Origin: Pseudonocardia terrae
Lineage (GTDB): Bacteria; Actinomycetota; Actinomycetes; Mycobacteriales; Pseudonocardiaceae
DNA length: 64,000 bases
Reading direction: 5' to 3'
NCBI RefSeq assembly: GCF_021343995.1
Contig: NZ_JAJTTE010000001.1
Span: 1-64,000 of the forward strand
The position numbers were made by a program, and so were the translations under genes. The notes under the pieces are model-generated. The model was not told the DNA's origin and did not search any database. It saw only the letters and a program-made list of their open reading frames with translations. Positions 1 through 8,682 of this stretch are shown piece by piece; the stretch's first letter is position 1, and each line of letters starts with the position of its first letter.

Positions 1-759
1 ACCTCCTCCGCCCAGGCCGAGGGGGTGCGGCTGCAGAAGGTGCTGGCCCAGGCCGGCGTGGCCTCGCGCCGCGCGGCCGAGGAGCTGATCGCCGCCGGCC
101 GCGTGTCCGTCGACGGCGAGGTGGTGCGCGAGATGGGCCGCCGCATCGACCCGGACACCGCGGTCGTGCACGTCGACGGCTCGCGCATCCAGCTCCGGGA
201 CGACCAGGTGTACCTGGCCCTGAACAAGCCCGCCGGGATGCTCTCCACCATGTCCGACGACCGGGGCCGCCCCTGCGTCGGCGACCTCGTGATGCAGCGG
301 ACCGAGCTGCTCAACCAGGCCGGGCGGCTGTTCCACGTCGGGCGGCTGGACCAGGACACCGAGGGCCTGCTCCTGCTGACCAACGACGGCGAGCTCGGCC
401 ACCGGCTCATGCACCCGTCGTTCGAGGTGGAGAAGACCTATCTCGCCGAGGTCATGGGGCAGGTCGCCCGCGACGTCGGCAAGCGGCTCCGCGAGGGCAT
501 CGAGCTGGAGGACGGGCCGGTGCGCGTCCACTCGTTCCGGCTGGTCGACTCGCTGCCCGGCCGGTCGATGGTGGAGCTGGTGATCCACGAGGGCCGCAAG
601 CACGTCGTCCGGCGGCTGCTCGACGAGGTCGGGCACCCGGTGCAGCGGCTGGTCCGCACCGCGATCGGCGAGGTCCGCCTCGGTGACCAGCGGCCGGGCA
701 AGCTCCGCCCCCTCAACCAGGCCGAGGTGGGCTCGCTCTACAAGGCCGTCGGGCTGTAG
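1..759 (+). CDS. rluB: Ribosomal large subunit pseudouridine synthase, RluB/RsuA family (5' partial)
   Basis: This enzyme isomerises a specific uridine of 23S rRNA to pseudouridine. An S4 RNA-binding domain opens the visible protein (RLQKVLAQAGVASRR just after the GTG at 25). The catalytic domain follows, with the GRLD motif whose Asp is residue 109 counted from that GTG, then the TEGLLLLTNDGEL stretch typical of the RsuA/RluB branch. The frame is open to the left edge (codons for TSSAQAEG precede the GTG), and actinobacterial RluB proteins usually carry an N-terminal extension, so the true start is probably outside the window. It lies directly ahead of the aroH and cmk genes, a neighbourhood conserved in actinomycetes. 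RluB is preferred over RluE or RsuA by context, not by a unique motif. Confidence 0.93.
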   Translation, partial: TSSAQAEGVRLQKVLAQAGVASRRAAEELIAAGRVSVDGEVVREMGRRIDPDTAVVHVDGSRIQLRDDQVYLALNKPAGMLSTMSDDRGRPCVGDLVMQRTELLNQAGRLFHVGRLDQDTEGLLLLTNDGELGHRLMHPSFEVEKTYLAEVMGQVARDVGKRLREGIELEDGPVRVHSFRLVDSLPGRSMVELVIHEGRKHVVRRLLDEVGHPVQRLVRTAIGEVRLGDQRPGKLRPLNQAEVGSLYKAVGL

Positions 760-768
760 GGGGCGACG

Positions 769-1131
769 GTGGCGGTCCGGGCGATCCGCGGCGCGATCCA
801 GGTCGACGGCGACTCCCGCGAGGAGATCCTCGAGGGTTCGGCCGAGCTGGTCAGCGCCGTGCTCAAGCGCAACGATCTGACCAGCGACGAGGTCATCTCC
901 ATCCTGTTCACGGCCACGCCGGACCTCACCGCGGAGTTCCCGGCCTACGCCGCCCGGCTGCTCGGGCTCACGGACGTCCCGCTGATGTGTGCCACCGAGA
1001 TCGCGGTCCCCGGCGCGATGCCGCGGGTGCTGCGGCTGCTCGCGCACGTGGAGACCGATCTCGCGCGGGCGGACCTGCGGCACGTGTACCTGCGCGGGGC
1101 CGCCGCCCTGCGCCGCGACCTCCCCTCCTGA
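769..1131 (+). CDS. aroH: Chorismate mutase, AroH class
   Basis: This is a monofunctional trimeric chorismate mutase that converts chorismate to prephenate in Phe/Tyr synthesis. At 120 residues it has the usual size of the AroH class. The active-site residues known from the Bacillus enzyme are visible at matching places: Arg7, Cys74, Glu77, Arg89 and Tyr107. The FTATPDLTAEFPAYAAR and VPGAMPRVLRLLAHVET stretches are diagnostic. The GTG start at 769 is 10 bases after the rluB stop and is preceded by a purine-rich AGGGGGCGA that can act as ribosome binding site, so it is probably cotranscribed with rluB. Nothing looks damaged. Confidence 0.95.
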   Translation: MAVRAIRGAIQVDGDSREEILEGSAELVSAVLKRNDLTSDEVISILFTATPDLTAEFPAYAARLLGLTDVPLMCATEIAVPGAMPRVLRLLAHVETDLARADLRHVYLRGAAALRRDLPS

Positions 1132-1246
1132 CCGGCTCCGAGGGCGGTCGGGGTGGCGCCCGCCCCGCCAGGCACAATGGTCGGCGGCCCACGTCAGGTC
1201 GTCGAACCGGTCGGGGCCTGGAGTACATCTGCACGAGGGGTGAGGC

Positions 1247-2011
1247 ATGACCGGGCCGACAGCGTCCACGGCGTCGACCGGGTCGACGGGAGCCAGGGGA
1301 GCGACGGGGGACGGCGTCCTCAACGACGTCGTCGCGATGGACGGGCCCTCGGGCACCGGCAAGTCGACCGTCTCGCGGCGGCTGGCCCGCACGCTGCACG
1401 CCGCCTACCTCGACACCGGTGCGATGTACCGGGCCGTCACGCTGGCCTGCCTGCGCGCCGGGCTCACCGCGGACAGTGACGTCGAGCGGATCGCGGCGGT
1501 CGCCGTCGCGGCGGAGCTGGAGTCCGTGACGGACCCGGCCGCGCCGCGGATCCTGCTGGCGGGGGAGGACGTCGAGGCCGAGATCCGGGACGAGCCCGTG
1601 ACCAAGGCCGTGTCGGCGGTGTCCGCGGTGCCTGCGGTGCGGAGCGCCCTCGTCGCGCGGCAGCGGGAGCACATCGAGCGGGCCCTCGCGAGCGGCCGCG
1701 GGATCGTCGTCGAGGGGCGCGACATCGGCAGCGTGGTCGCTCCCGAGGCGAAGCTGAAGGTGTACCTGACCGCCTCCGAGGAGGTCCGGGCCGCGCGCCG
1801 GGGCCGCCAGGACGCCCGGGCGGGCCGGGCCAGCGACCTCGCGGCCACGCTGGCCGACGTCCAGCGCCGCGACCAGCTGGACTCCACCCGCAAGACGTCG
1901 CCGCTGCACGCCGCGGCCGACGCGCTCGTCGTCGACACGGACGACCTGTCCGTCGACGCGGTGCTGGAGGAGCTCCTGCGACTCGTGCGGGAGCGTGGGC
2001 TCGTCACATGA
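1247..2011 (+). CDS. cmk: Cytidylate kinase
   Basis: The enzyme phosphorylates CMP/dCMP with ATP for pyrimidine nucleotide supply. The P-loop GPSGTGKST is at residues 33-41, followed by the CMP-binding YLDTGAMYRAVT segment. Further on come the GRGIVVEGRDIGSVVAPEA motif and the RKTSPL segment near the C-terminus. The 254 residues include about 28 extra at the N-terminus, rich in Thr, Gly and Ser (TASTASTGSTGARGATG), which look like a disordered extension, so a slightly later start cannot be excluded. The ATG at 1247 follows GAGGGGTGAGGC. The stop overlaps the next start in an ATGA, indicating translational coupling with the acyltransferase gene. Confidence 0.95.
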   Translation: MTGPTASTASTGSTGARGATGDGVLNDVVAMDGPSGTGKSTVSRRLARTLHAAYLDTGAMYRAVTLACLRAGLTADSDVERIAAVAVAAELESVTDPAAPRILLAGEDVEAEIRDEPVTKAVSAVSAVPAVRSALVARQREHIERALASGRGIVVEGRDIGSVVAPEAKLKVYLTASEEVRAARRGRQDARAGRASDLAATLADVQRRDQLDSTRKTSPLHAAADALVVDTDDLSVDAVLEELLRLVRERGLVT

Positions 2012-2685
2012 GCGCCCCCTCGGTCACCGCACCGGGCGACCTCCCCGCCGGCGCCGACCCGACCGTGCACGACCTGGCCCGCTGGATCGGGACGTGGTGC
2101 TTCCGGCCCGTGTTCCGGGTCCACGTCCACCACCACGAGCGGGTCCCGGCGACCGGTCCCGTCGTGCTGGTCGCCAACCACAGCGCGCTCGTCGACGGGC
2201 CGCTGCTCTTCGGACTACTCGGGCGCCGTTCGGTGTTCCTCGTCAAGCAGGAGATGTTCACCGGCGTCCTCGGTACGGGGCTGCGCAGGATTGGGCAGCT
2301 GGCCGTGCGGCGCGGCGAGCCCGACCGGGCGGCCCTGACCGCGGCGCTCGGCGTGCTGCGCGGCGGCGGGCTCGTCGGCGTGTTCCCCGAGGGCACGCGC
2401 GGCAACGGCGACGTCGCGGCGGCCGAGAAGGGTGCGGCGTGGCTGGCCCGCACCTCCGGTGCGCAGGTCCTCCCGGTCGTCTGCCGGGGGACCCGGCGCC
2501 CGGAGGGGAGCGGGCGGCGGTGGCGCCCGCGGGTGGACGTACTGGTGGGCGAGCCGCTGCCGACCCCCACCGGGAGGGGCCGCGCGGAGCTCGCCGCGGC
2601 CACCGAGACCCTCCGCGGCGCCCTCGCCGCGCTGGTCGCGGACCTCGACGCGATGCGAGCAGAAGACATGCGGAGTAGTGCCTGA
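2008..2685 (+). CDS. 1-acyl-sn-glycerol-3-phosphate acyltransferase (PlsC-like)
   Basis: This is probably a lysophosphatidic acid acyltransferase acting at the cytoplasmic membrane face in phospholipid synthesis. The HX4D catalytic motif is His58-Asp63 (in ANHSALVDG) and the substrate-binding FPEGTR motif is at 126-131. No clear transmembrane helix is seen, so membrane binding is probably peripheral. At 225 residues it is normal for the short PlsC proteins that sit between cmk and der in actinobacteria. The start overlaps the cmk stop (ATGA) and the stop shares one base with the ATG of der, so the three genes form one translationally coupled unit. The exact acyl acceptor is not provable from sequence. 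Confidence 0.9.
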   Translation: MSAPSVTAPGDLPAGADPTVHDLARWIGTWCFRPVFRVHVHHHERVPATGPVVLVANHSALVDGPLLFGLLGRRSVFLVKQEMFTGVLGTGLRRIGQLAVRRGEPDRAALTAALGVLRGGGLVGVFPEGTRGNGDVAAAEKGAAWLARTSGAQVLPVVCRGTRRPEGSGRRWRPRVDVLVGEPLPTPTGRGRAELAAATETLRGALAALVADLDAMRAEDMRSSA

Positions 2686-4139
2686 TGGACGAGACGATCA
2701 CCGGCGGCGACCGTGCCGCCATGGCGGAGCTGGGGCTCGACCCCGACGACTTCGTCGCCGCCGACGCGGAGTTCGGCGAGGACGGAGGGGGTGCCGCCGA
2801 ACAGGGCCCGGCGCCGGTCCTCGCCGTCGTCGGGCGGCCGAACGTGGGCAAGTCCACGCTGGTCAACCGCTTCCTAGGCCGCCGCGAGGCGGTCGTGCAG
2901 GACATCCCCGGCGTGACCCGGGACCGGGTGTCCTACGACGCGCTGTGGAACGGGCGGCGGTTCACCGTCGTCGACACCGGCGGCTGGGAGCCCGACGCCA
3001 CCGGGCTGCAGAAGGAGGTCGCCGCGCAGGCCGAGCTGGCCATGCGCACGGCCGACGCGATCCTGCTCGTCGTCGACTCCCGGGTGGGGGCCACGTCGGT
3101 CGAGGAGGCCGCCGCGCGCGTGCTGCGCCGCTCGGACCGCCCCGTCCTCGTGGCCGCGACGAAGGTGGACGACGAGCGGATGGTCGCCGAAACGGCGTCG
3201 CTCTGGGGCCTCGGGCTCGGCGAGCCGTACCCGGTGTCGGGCCTGCACGGCCGTGGCTCCGGCGACCTGCTCGACGCGATCCTCGAGGCCCTGCCCGAGA
3301 CCCCGCGCGAGACCTTCGAGGGCCGGACCGGCGGCCCGCGCCGGGTCGCGTTGATCGGCAGGCCCAACGTGGGCAAGTCCTCCTTGCTCAACCGGGTCTC
3401 CGGCGAGCTGCGCTCGGTCGTGCACGACGTCGCCGGCACCACCGTCGACCCGGTCGACTCCCTCGTGGAGCTCGACGGCGAGATCTTCCGTTTCGTCGAC
3501 ACCGCCGGCCTGCGCAAGCGGGTCAAGACGGCGTCGGGCATGGAGTACTACGCCTCGCTGCGCACCCAGGCCGCGATCGAGGCCGCCGAGGTGGCCCTCG
3601 TGCTGCTCGACGCGAGCGAGCCGATCTCCGAGCAGGACCAGCGCGTGCTGACCATGGTCGAGGAGGCCGGCCGCGCCCTCGTGATCGTGTTCAACAAGTG
3701 GGACCTCGTCGACGAGGACCGCCGGCTCGCGATGAAGCGCGAGCTCGAGCGCGACCTCGTCCGGGTCCGCTGGGCCGAGCGGATCAACATCTCCGCCCTC
3801 ACCGGCCGGGCCACCTCCAAGATCGCGCCCGCCATGCGGACGGCCCTGGCCTCGTGGGACCAGCGGATCCCGACCGGCCGGCTCAACAGCTGGCTGTCCG
3901 AGGTGATCGCCGCGACCCCGCCGCCGGTGCGCGGCGGCAAGCAGCCCAAGGTCCTCTTCGTCACCCAGGCCGGCACCCGCCCGCCGACGTTCGTGCTGTT
4001 CACGAGCGGCTTCCTGGAGGCAGGCTACCGCCGGTTCCTGGAGCGGCGGCTCCGTGAGGAGTTCGGGTTCGAGGGCTCCCCGGTCCGGCTGTCGGTGCGC
4101 GTCCGGGAGAAGCGGGACCGCCGGGGCAAGCGCCGCTGA
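2685..4139 (+). CDS. der: Ribosome-associated GTPase Der (EngA)
   Basis: Der is an essential double GTPase in 50S subunit maturation. Two G domains in tandem each show a P-loop, GRPNVGKST at residues 50-58 and GRPNVGKSS at about 225-233. Each also has a DTGG/DTAG switch II and an N/TKxD base-recognition motif (ATKVD, FNKWD). A KH-like domain closes the protein and ends in a very basic tail ([13 protein letters not shown]). The 484 residues include an acidic N-terminal extension of about 45 residues, common in actinobacterial Der. The ATG overlaps the stop of the acyltransferase gene by one base. Confidence 0.97.
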   Translation: MDETITGGDRAAMAELGLDPDDFVAADAEFGEDGGGAAEQGPAPVLAVVGRPNVGKSTLVNRFLGRREAVVQDIPGVTRDRVSYDALWNGRRFTVVDTGGWEPDATGLQKEVAAQAELAMRTADAILLVVDSRVGATSVEEAAARVLRRSDRPVLVAATKVDDERMVAETASLWGLGLGEPYPVSGLHGRGSGDLLDAILEALPETPRETFEGRTGGPRRVALIGRPNVGKSSLLNRVSGELRSVVHDVAGTTVDPVDSLVELDGEIFRFVDTAGLRKRVKTASGMEYYASLRTQAAIEAAEVALVLLDASEPISEQDQRVLTMVEEAGRALVIVFNKWDLVDEDRRLAMKRELERDLVRVRWAERINISALTGRATSKIAPAMRTALASWDQRIPTGRLNSWLSEVIAATPPPVRGGKQPKVLFVTQAGTRPPTFVLFTSGFLEAGYRRFLERRLREEFGFEGSPVRLSVRVREKRDRRGKRR

Positions 4140-4197
4140 CCGGCCCGGCAGGGTGAGCCCTCCCTCCGGCGGACGCCGACGGACTACCCTCCCCTTC

Positions 4198-4863
4198 ATG
4201 GCCGTTGACTCCCCCAGCGGTCCTCCCGGACCCGTGCGCGTCGTCCTCGCGGACGACGAGGCGTTGCTCCGGACGGGCCTGCGCACCGTGCTGGAGGCGC
4301 GGGGGACCGTGGTCGTGGTGGGGGAGGCGGCCGACGGCGACGGGCTGATCGCCGCCGTCGACGAGCACCGGCCGGACGTCGTGCTGGCCGACGTGCAGAT
4401 GCCCGGCCGGTCGGGACTCGACGCGCTGCGCGTGCTCTGTGCCCGGCCCGACGCCGTCCCGGCGGCCGTGCTGACCACCTTCGACCTCGACGAGTACGTC
4501 ACCGAGGCGTTGCGGATCGGGGTGCAGGGCTTCCTGCTCAAGGACGCCGAGCCCGACGCCCTGATCCGGGCCGTGCTCGACCTCGCGGCCGGGGGCGCGG
4601 TGCTGGACCCGCGGATCACCGCGCGGCTGCTGCCGCGGCTCGTCACCGAGCCCGCACCCGCGCCGCCGCGCCCGGCCGACCTGACCCTGCGTGAGACCCA
4701 GGTGCTGCGGTTGCTCGCCGACGGCGAGTCCAACGCAGCCATCGGTGGCCGGCTCGGGCTGGCCGAGGCCACGGTGAAGAAGTACGTGTCGGCGCTGCTG
4801 GTGAAGCTGGGCGCGGACAACCGGGTGCAGGCGGCGCTGCTCGCGCAGAGCTGGGGGGCGTGA
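4198..4863 (+). CDS. Response regulator, NarL/LuxR-HTH family
   Basis: This is a DNA-binding response regulator paired with the histidine kinase immediately downstream. The receiver domain (residues about 13-125) has the acidic pair DD19-20, phospho-acceptor Asp65 (VLADVQMPG) and the invariant Lys115 (FLLKDA). A LuxR-type helix-turn-helix fills residues about 160-215 (LTLRETQVLRLLADGESNAAIGGRL). The frame stays open well upstream, but the ATG at 4198 is chosen because the receiver fold begins there and the earlier codons overlap der without similarity to the family. The stop abuts the kinase ATG. Target genes are not evident from the sequence. Confidence 0.92.
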   Translation: MAVDSPSGPPGPVRVVLADDEALLRTGLRTVLEARGTVVVVGEAADGDGLIAAVDEHRPDVVLADVQMPGRSGLDALRVLCARPDAVPAAVLTTFDLDEYVTEALRIGVQGFLLKDAEPDALIRAVLDLAAGGAVLDPRITARLLPRLVTEPAPAPPRPADLTLRETQVLRLLADGESNAAIGGRLGLAEATVKKYVSALLVKLGADNRVQAALLAQSWGA

Positions 4864-6066
4864 ATGGCACGGGGGGTGCCGGTTCGGCGGGGCGGGCCGG
4901 TGTGGCGGCTCGGGGTCGAGATCCTCGCCGTCGGGCTGCCGGCCGTGTTCGTGCTGCTCGGTGCGCCCGGCCCGTACGAGTGGTCGGTCGCCGCCGGGCT
5001 GGTCGGGTGCGCGCTGCTGCCCCTGCGCCACGTACGGCCGTGGCTCGCGGTCGTCGGGTCGCTGGGGGCGATCTGGGGCGGGCTCGGCTGGCCCGCGCAG
5101 ATCGTCGCGCTGTACGTCCTCGGCCGCCGGACCCGGCTCGCGGGCACCGTGCCCTGGCTCGTGGCCGTCGTGGTGGCGGCGGTGGTGCCGGTGCTGCATC
5201 GGGAGGTGCTCAGCTGGCAGTCGGTGATCCTCACGATCGTCTTCGCCGTGCTGTCCGCCGGCAGTCCGCTCGGCTTCGGCCTGCTCACGGCCACCCGGGA
5301 GCGGCTGACGACGAGCCTGCGCGAGCTGGAGGACGCCCGCGAGGCCACCGTCGCCGCCCGGGAGAGCGCCGCCCGTGCCGAGGAACGTGCCCGGATCGGC
5401 CGTGAGGTGCACGACGCCGTCGGCCACCATGCCACCCTCATCGCCGTCGGCGCGGCCGCGCTGTCCGCGTCGACCGAGGAGCAGCGGACCCGCGAGGCCG
5501 CGGACGTGCTGCGCACCCACGCCAAGGAGGCGCTGGCGGAGATGCGCAGCGCGCTCGGGCTCGTGGGGCCGGCCCCCGCGGGCGCCGCCGCGCTCGGCGA
5601 GCTCGTCGACCGGGCCCGCGACGCCGGCCTCGACGCGGAGCTCGTCGCGCTCGGCATTGCCCGGACCCTGCCGGCGGCGCCCGACCAGACCGTCTACCGC
5701 GTGGTCCAGGAGGCGCTCACCAACGCCGCCCGGCACAGCCCGGGCTCCACCGTGCGGGTCGAGGTCGACTGGCGGACGAGCGACCGGATCCGGGTCGAGG
5801 TCGGCAACGGGCCCGCCCGGCGACCGGTACGCGGCACCTTCGGCACCGGAGGGGCGGGGCTGGCCGGTCTCGCCGAGCGGGTCCGTGCCGTGGGCGGGGA
5901 ACTGACGAGCGGACCCGACGCGGACGGGTTCCGGGTGTGCACGGTGCTGCCCCTCGCGCCCGAGACGCCGCCGACGGGGGTGCGGCGGGTCGACGTCGCG
6001 GCAGGTCACCCGGCGGAGCGGGACACGGATACCGGCTCCCTGCCCGACGCCGTACGCCCCTCGTGA
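4864..6066 (+). CDS. Sensor histidine kinase, NarL-type (HisKA_3)
   Basis: This membrane sensor is expected to phosphorylate the preceding response regulator. The N-terminus holds four or five hydrophobic helices (residues about 15-145) and no large extracellular domain, so the signal is probably sensed in or at the membrane. A coiled-coil linker leads to the dimerisation domain with phospho-acceptor His183 (GREVHDAVGHHA). The ATPase domain has an N-box (QEALTNAARHS) and a G-box (GTGGAGLAGLAERV). The ATG at 4864 follows directly on the regulator stop, so the pair is one operon. The last 40 residues, after the ATPase fold, are low in order and not conserved in the family. Confidence 0.9.
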   Translation: MARGVPVRRGGPVWRLGVEILAVGLPAVFVLLGAPGPYEWSVAAGLVGCALLPLRHVRPWLAVVGSLGAIWGGLGWPAQIVALYVLGRRTRLAGTVPWLVAVVVAAVVPVLHREVLSWQSVILTIVFAVLSAGSPLGFGLLTATRERLTTSLRELEDAREATVAARESAARAEERARIGREVHDAVGHHATLIAVGAAALSASTEEQRTREAADVLRTHAKEALAEMRSALGLVGPAPAGAAALGELVDRARDAGLDAELVALGIARTLPAAPDQTVYRVVQEALTNAARHSPGSTVRVEVDWRTSDRIRVEVGNGPARRPVRGTFGTGGAGLAGLAERVRAVGGELTSGPDADGFRVCTVLPLAPETPPTGVRRVDVAAGHPAERDTDTGSLPDAVRPS

Positions 6067-6470
6067 TCTTCGCCACCGGGTTCGTCCGGCGCTGCGGCCG
6101 ATCACCCGCGGCGATCGTCGTGGCGATCCCGGGCGCGGTCATCGGCGCGATCACCGGCCGTGTCCGGCCGACCCCCTCCCGCCGGGTTCCGTCCGAGGAC
6201 CCGGCGACCGAGCCGTTCGCCGGCGTCGACAAAGCCCTGGTCGGCACGGGGTTACTGGTGAGTACCCCCGAAAGTCGCCTTCGCGGGGCGACCGACGGCG
6301 GTGGTGTCACCATGCCGTCCGAACCAGACTGACGGGGACCGTCACGGTGGTGCCCCACCGTGTGGCACCCGGCGAGTTCGTTCGCGGACGAGTTGGGGGA
6401 GCGAGGTCCGGGTCGGTGCAGGGAGTCGATCGGTGGTGCGGTAGGCTGATCGAGCCCTCACGGGGGCGGC
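6067..6470 (+). other. Intergenic region before tRNA-Pro
   Basis: No convincing protein gene is seen in these 404 bases. A frame of about 89 codons opens with a GTG overlapping the kinase stop (GTGA at 6063) and runs to 6332. It has one hydrophobic patch (AAIVVAIPGAVIGAI) and no recognisable family, so it is not called. The right part must hold the tRNA promoter, but no clear -35/-10 pair stands out. Confidence 0.4.
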
Positions 6471-6544
<74 letters not shown>

Positions 6545-6554
6545 CGGTCGGCGG

Positions 6555-6587
6555 AGGCCGGTGTCTACTCGACGGAGACACCGGCCT
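6555..6587 (+). terminator. Intrinsic terminator after tRNA-Pro
   Basis: A perfect 12-base inverted repeat (AGGCCGGTGTCT at 6555-6566 and AGACACCGGCCT at 6576-6587) encloses a 9-base loop and is followed by the T-rich TCGTCGTTTCTCC. It begins 11 bases after the tRNA, as expected for tRNA transcription termination. Confidence 0.9.
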
Positions 6588-6992
6588 TCGTCGTTTCTCC
6601 CTGTGGAAAGCCCTGGCTCCATGATCGTGGACCGAGCGGCCTCATCGATCATGCAGTTGATCTTCGTGTCGAGCTCTGAGGCGGGTGACAGCAGGAGTTG
6701 ACAGCAGCGCCCCTCGGACCCGCCGCTGATCTGTGGGGGAGGGGCAAGCGACGATCTCCATGACGTCGCGAGGGTGGACGCCTCGGGTGAGGAGCAGGCT
6801 GACACAGGTACGTCAGTGTCCGGATCGGCAGGATTCTGCACCATGGCGGCACCTCGTCGGAGGCGACCTCCGAGTGCGGGATCCCGGCCGAGCTTTGCCG
6901 ACGACGCGGCGGTGAAGTGCTGTAGCCGAGCGTCGTTGCCAGAGTGCGGGGGCGGCCTGGCCGACGGCGCGCTGCCCGCACCTCCACATCGT
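6588..6992. other. Gene-poor stretch after the tRNA
   Basis: No reading frame here has convincing codon use or a recognisable family. Local base composition is more AT-rich than the core genes (for example around 6620-6700). The 3' end of a tRNA gene is a common integration point for mobile elements, but no integrase and no repeated tRNA 3' end is seen in the window. Confidence 0.4.
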
Positions 6993-7328
6993 CTAGCCGG
7001 TGGCTCGCTCACGGCGCAGTCGATCCAGTACCTCCTCGAGATAACGCTGCACGTGCTCGTCGGCGCCCTCGCCGGTGGGTTCTACGAAGTCGCGGATGAC
7101 GAGCAGCAGCGTCACCCTCGAGCGCGCCTGCTCGAGGTCGACATCTGATGCCTCGGCCGGCACCTCGAGCATGCGGGCGAGTTTCGCCACCGCCGCGAGC
7201 GCGTCGTCGCGACGGGCCGCTCCCGTGCCTGCATGCGTGGCGTCTGCAGCGGGCCCGCTGACGAGGAGCTGTTCGATGGGCCCGTACAGGTCGACGGCCC
7301 CTAGATCCACATGTCGGTCCTCGCCCAT
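6993..7328 (-). CDS. Small acidic alpha-helical protein of unknown function
   Basis: I do not recognise a family. The 111 residues are acidic and predicted largely helical, with a C-terminal amphipathic stretch (RYLEEVLDRLRRERA). The codon pattern, strong third-position GC and the AAGGGG 7 bases before the ATG at 7328 support a real gene. There are no Cys residues, signal peptide or membrane segment. It stands alone on this strand, so context gives no hint of function. Confidence 0.6.
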   Translation of the reverse strand: MGEDRHVDLGAVDLYGPIEQLLVSGPAADATHAGTGAARRDDALAAVAKLARMLEVPAEASDVDLEQARSRVTLLLVIRDFVEPTGEGADEHVQRYLEEVLDRLRRERATG

Positions 7329-7462
7329 GGGCCACCCCTTGCTCCGAGTCGAGATACGTCACCAGTCCGGGCTACCCGGCTGTGCGTCGCTAGGGCCGGA
7401 GAGACCGACGGTTCAGGGCCGCTCGGCATAGGGCGTGGAGGGCGACCAGCACCGCGGCCCGG

Positions 7463-7939
7463 ATGGGCCGGCTGCGGAGTCGGCGTGGCTACACCATCAC
7501 GTTCCGGACCGACGACCTGCCGCCGGTGCGCAACCACCGGGAACTGTCGGTCGACGACGTCGACGGCTACTCCGTCGCCAGCCTGATCGACCGCTACTCG
7601 ATCAACAGCTACATGCTCGACCGCGGCGACCTGCCCGTCGGCAACGGCGAAATCGTGATCTGCATCCAGGCAGAGCGCCCGGACGAGGGGCCCAGCGCAT
7701 CGACTGTGCCTGCCGCGTACGAAGCCATCCGTCAGGCAGGCGCTCGGGCGGCGAGATCAACTTGGTTCGCCCTCGTCCAACCCGAGCGCTCGCCACCTTT
7801 TGGCAGCGACCCGGTGGTCGAACTGAGTCGGGGGCCACCGGTTGGCCGCCAGCTGGTCTTCTGTCGGGCTGCCTCTCGGCCTCAGCCGGCAGAACAGCCC
7901 TGCGGACTTCACCTCGGGCCTGGGTGCCGTTGCGGGTGA
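7463..7939 (+). CDS. Hypothetical protein, possibly a gene remnant
   Basis: The first 80 residues look protein-like (RGYTITFRTDDLPPVRNH, then a segment with SLIDRYSINSYMLDRGD), while the second half (after about residue 90) looks like random translation of GC-rich DNA. This suggests a truncated or frameshifted gene whose original 3' end is lost. No family is recognised and no good ribosome binding site precedes the ATG at 7463. The boundaries are provisional. Confidence 0.3.
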   Translation: MGRLRSRRGYTITFRTDDLPPVRNHRELSVDDVDGYSVASLIDRYSINSYMLDRGDLPVGNGEIVICIQAERPDEGPSASTVPAAYEAIRQAGARAARSTWFALVQPERSPPFGSDPVVELSRGPPVGRQLVFCRAASRPQPAEQPCGLHLGPGCRCG

Positions 7940-8026
7940 CGAGCGGGAGCGTTTGCGGACGCAAGTGCCCGGGTAGGCCGGGGTTGGCCGACCACCTCGT
8001 TGGCGCGTCGCCGTGAGGAGCGCAGG

Positions 8027-8308
8027 ATGAACGCACACGGCGTCCCCCGCGACGAGCTCGACAACCAGCCCGCATTGGCCGCTCCTCGCGAAGCCGTGCT
8101 CGCATTCCTCTCCGACGACCACAACGCGGACCAGGGCCTCGCAGCCGCAAGGGCTGTCTTGGAGACGGTCGTTGCCGAGTCCGGAGCCGACGGCGTGACG
8201 GATGCGGCCGTGGAGTTGGCATCTCGGCTGGCCTCCGCGCTGGAGCGGATCGCCGCCGAGCAAGGGCTGACGGCCAGCGAGCTCGCAGAGGTCTGGTTCC
8301 TCGACTGA
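8027..8308 (+). CDS. Small hypothetical helical protein
   Basis: This 93-residue protein is of unknown function. It is predicted all-helical and acidic, and ends in the segment LASALERIAAEQGLTASELAEVWFLD. GTGAGGAGCGCAGG sits directly ahead of the ATG at 8027 and gives a good ribosome binding site, which is why this ATG is preferred over the in-frame GTG at 8000. The C-terminus (QGLTASELAEVWFLD) resembles the end of small actinobacterial proteins encoded near stress genes, but I cannot name a family. The next gene downstream is a universal stress protein. Confidence 0.6.
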   Translation: MNAHGVPRDELDNQPALAAPREAVLAFLSDDHNADQGLAAARAVLETVVAESGADGVTDAAVELASRLASALERIAAEQGLTASELAEVWFLD

Positions 8309-8682
8309 ACCGAGCCCCGGGGGCCACGGGTGCCTGTTCACGCCGCGCGGTTGCTGCGCCCGGACCTGGTACTGACCGACCGGCTGGTACCGGGACAGTG
8401 CTCCGGCCTCTCCGGGCTCAGCCCTCTTACAGCGCGCCGAATGCCGTTGCAGTATGAGAACGGATGAGGGGCATGAGAACGGATGAGGGGCCTTCTTGTC
8501 GGCACAGGACAGGGCGCCCCCGCTGATCGTCTACGACGCGATGTGTTCGGCGCGGAGGCCCCGGTGGGAGGACAGGGGTTCCGCAGGTCGACGACCGAGG
8601 GCCTCATCCCGAGCGACCTCGGCTGGGTGAGGTGCAGCCGGCGCGGCGGACCCGTGAAGGGCACGAAGGACGAGGAGAAACC
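8309..8682 (+). other. Leader region of the universal stress protein gene
   Basis: These 374 bases hold no credible gene. They contain a 19-base tandem duplication (listed separately) and end in CGAGGAGAAACC, the ribosome binding site of the downstream gene. The long distance to the start leaves room for regulation, but no known operator is recognised. Confidence 0.4.
8454..8491 (+). repeat. Perfect 19-bp tandem duplication
   Basis: The unit ATGAGAACGGATGAGGGGC occurs twice head to tail (8454-8472 and 8473-8491) with no mismatch. It lies about 190 bases upstream of the universal stress gene and could be a duplicated regulator site or a recent replication-slippage product. Confidence 0.9.

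Noticed and set aside
6063..6332. Small gene overlapping the histidine kinase stop.
   Set aside because: GTGA overlap is attractive, but the 89-residue translation has no ordered pattern or family and the ribosome binding site is weak.
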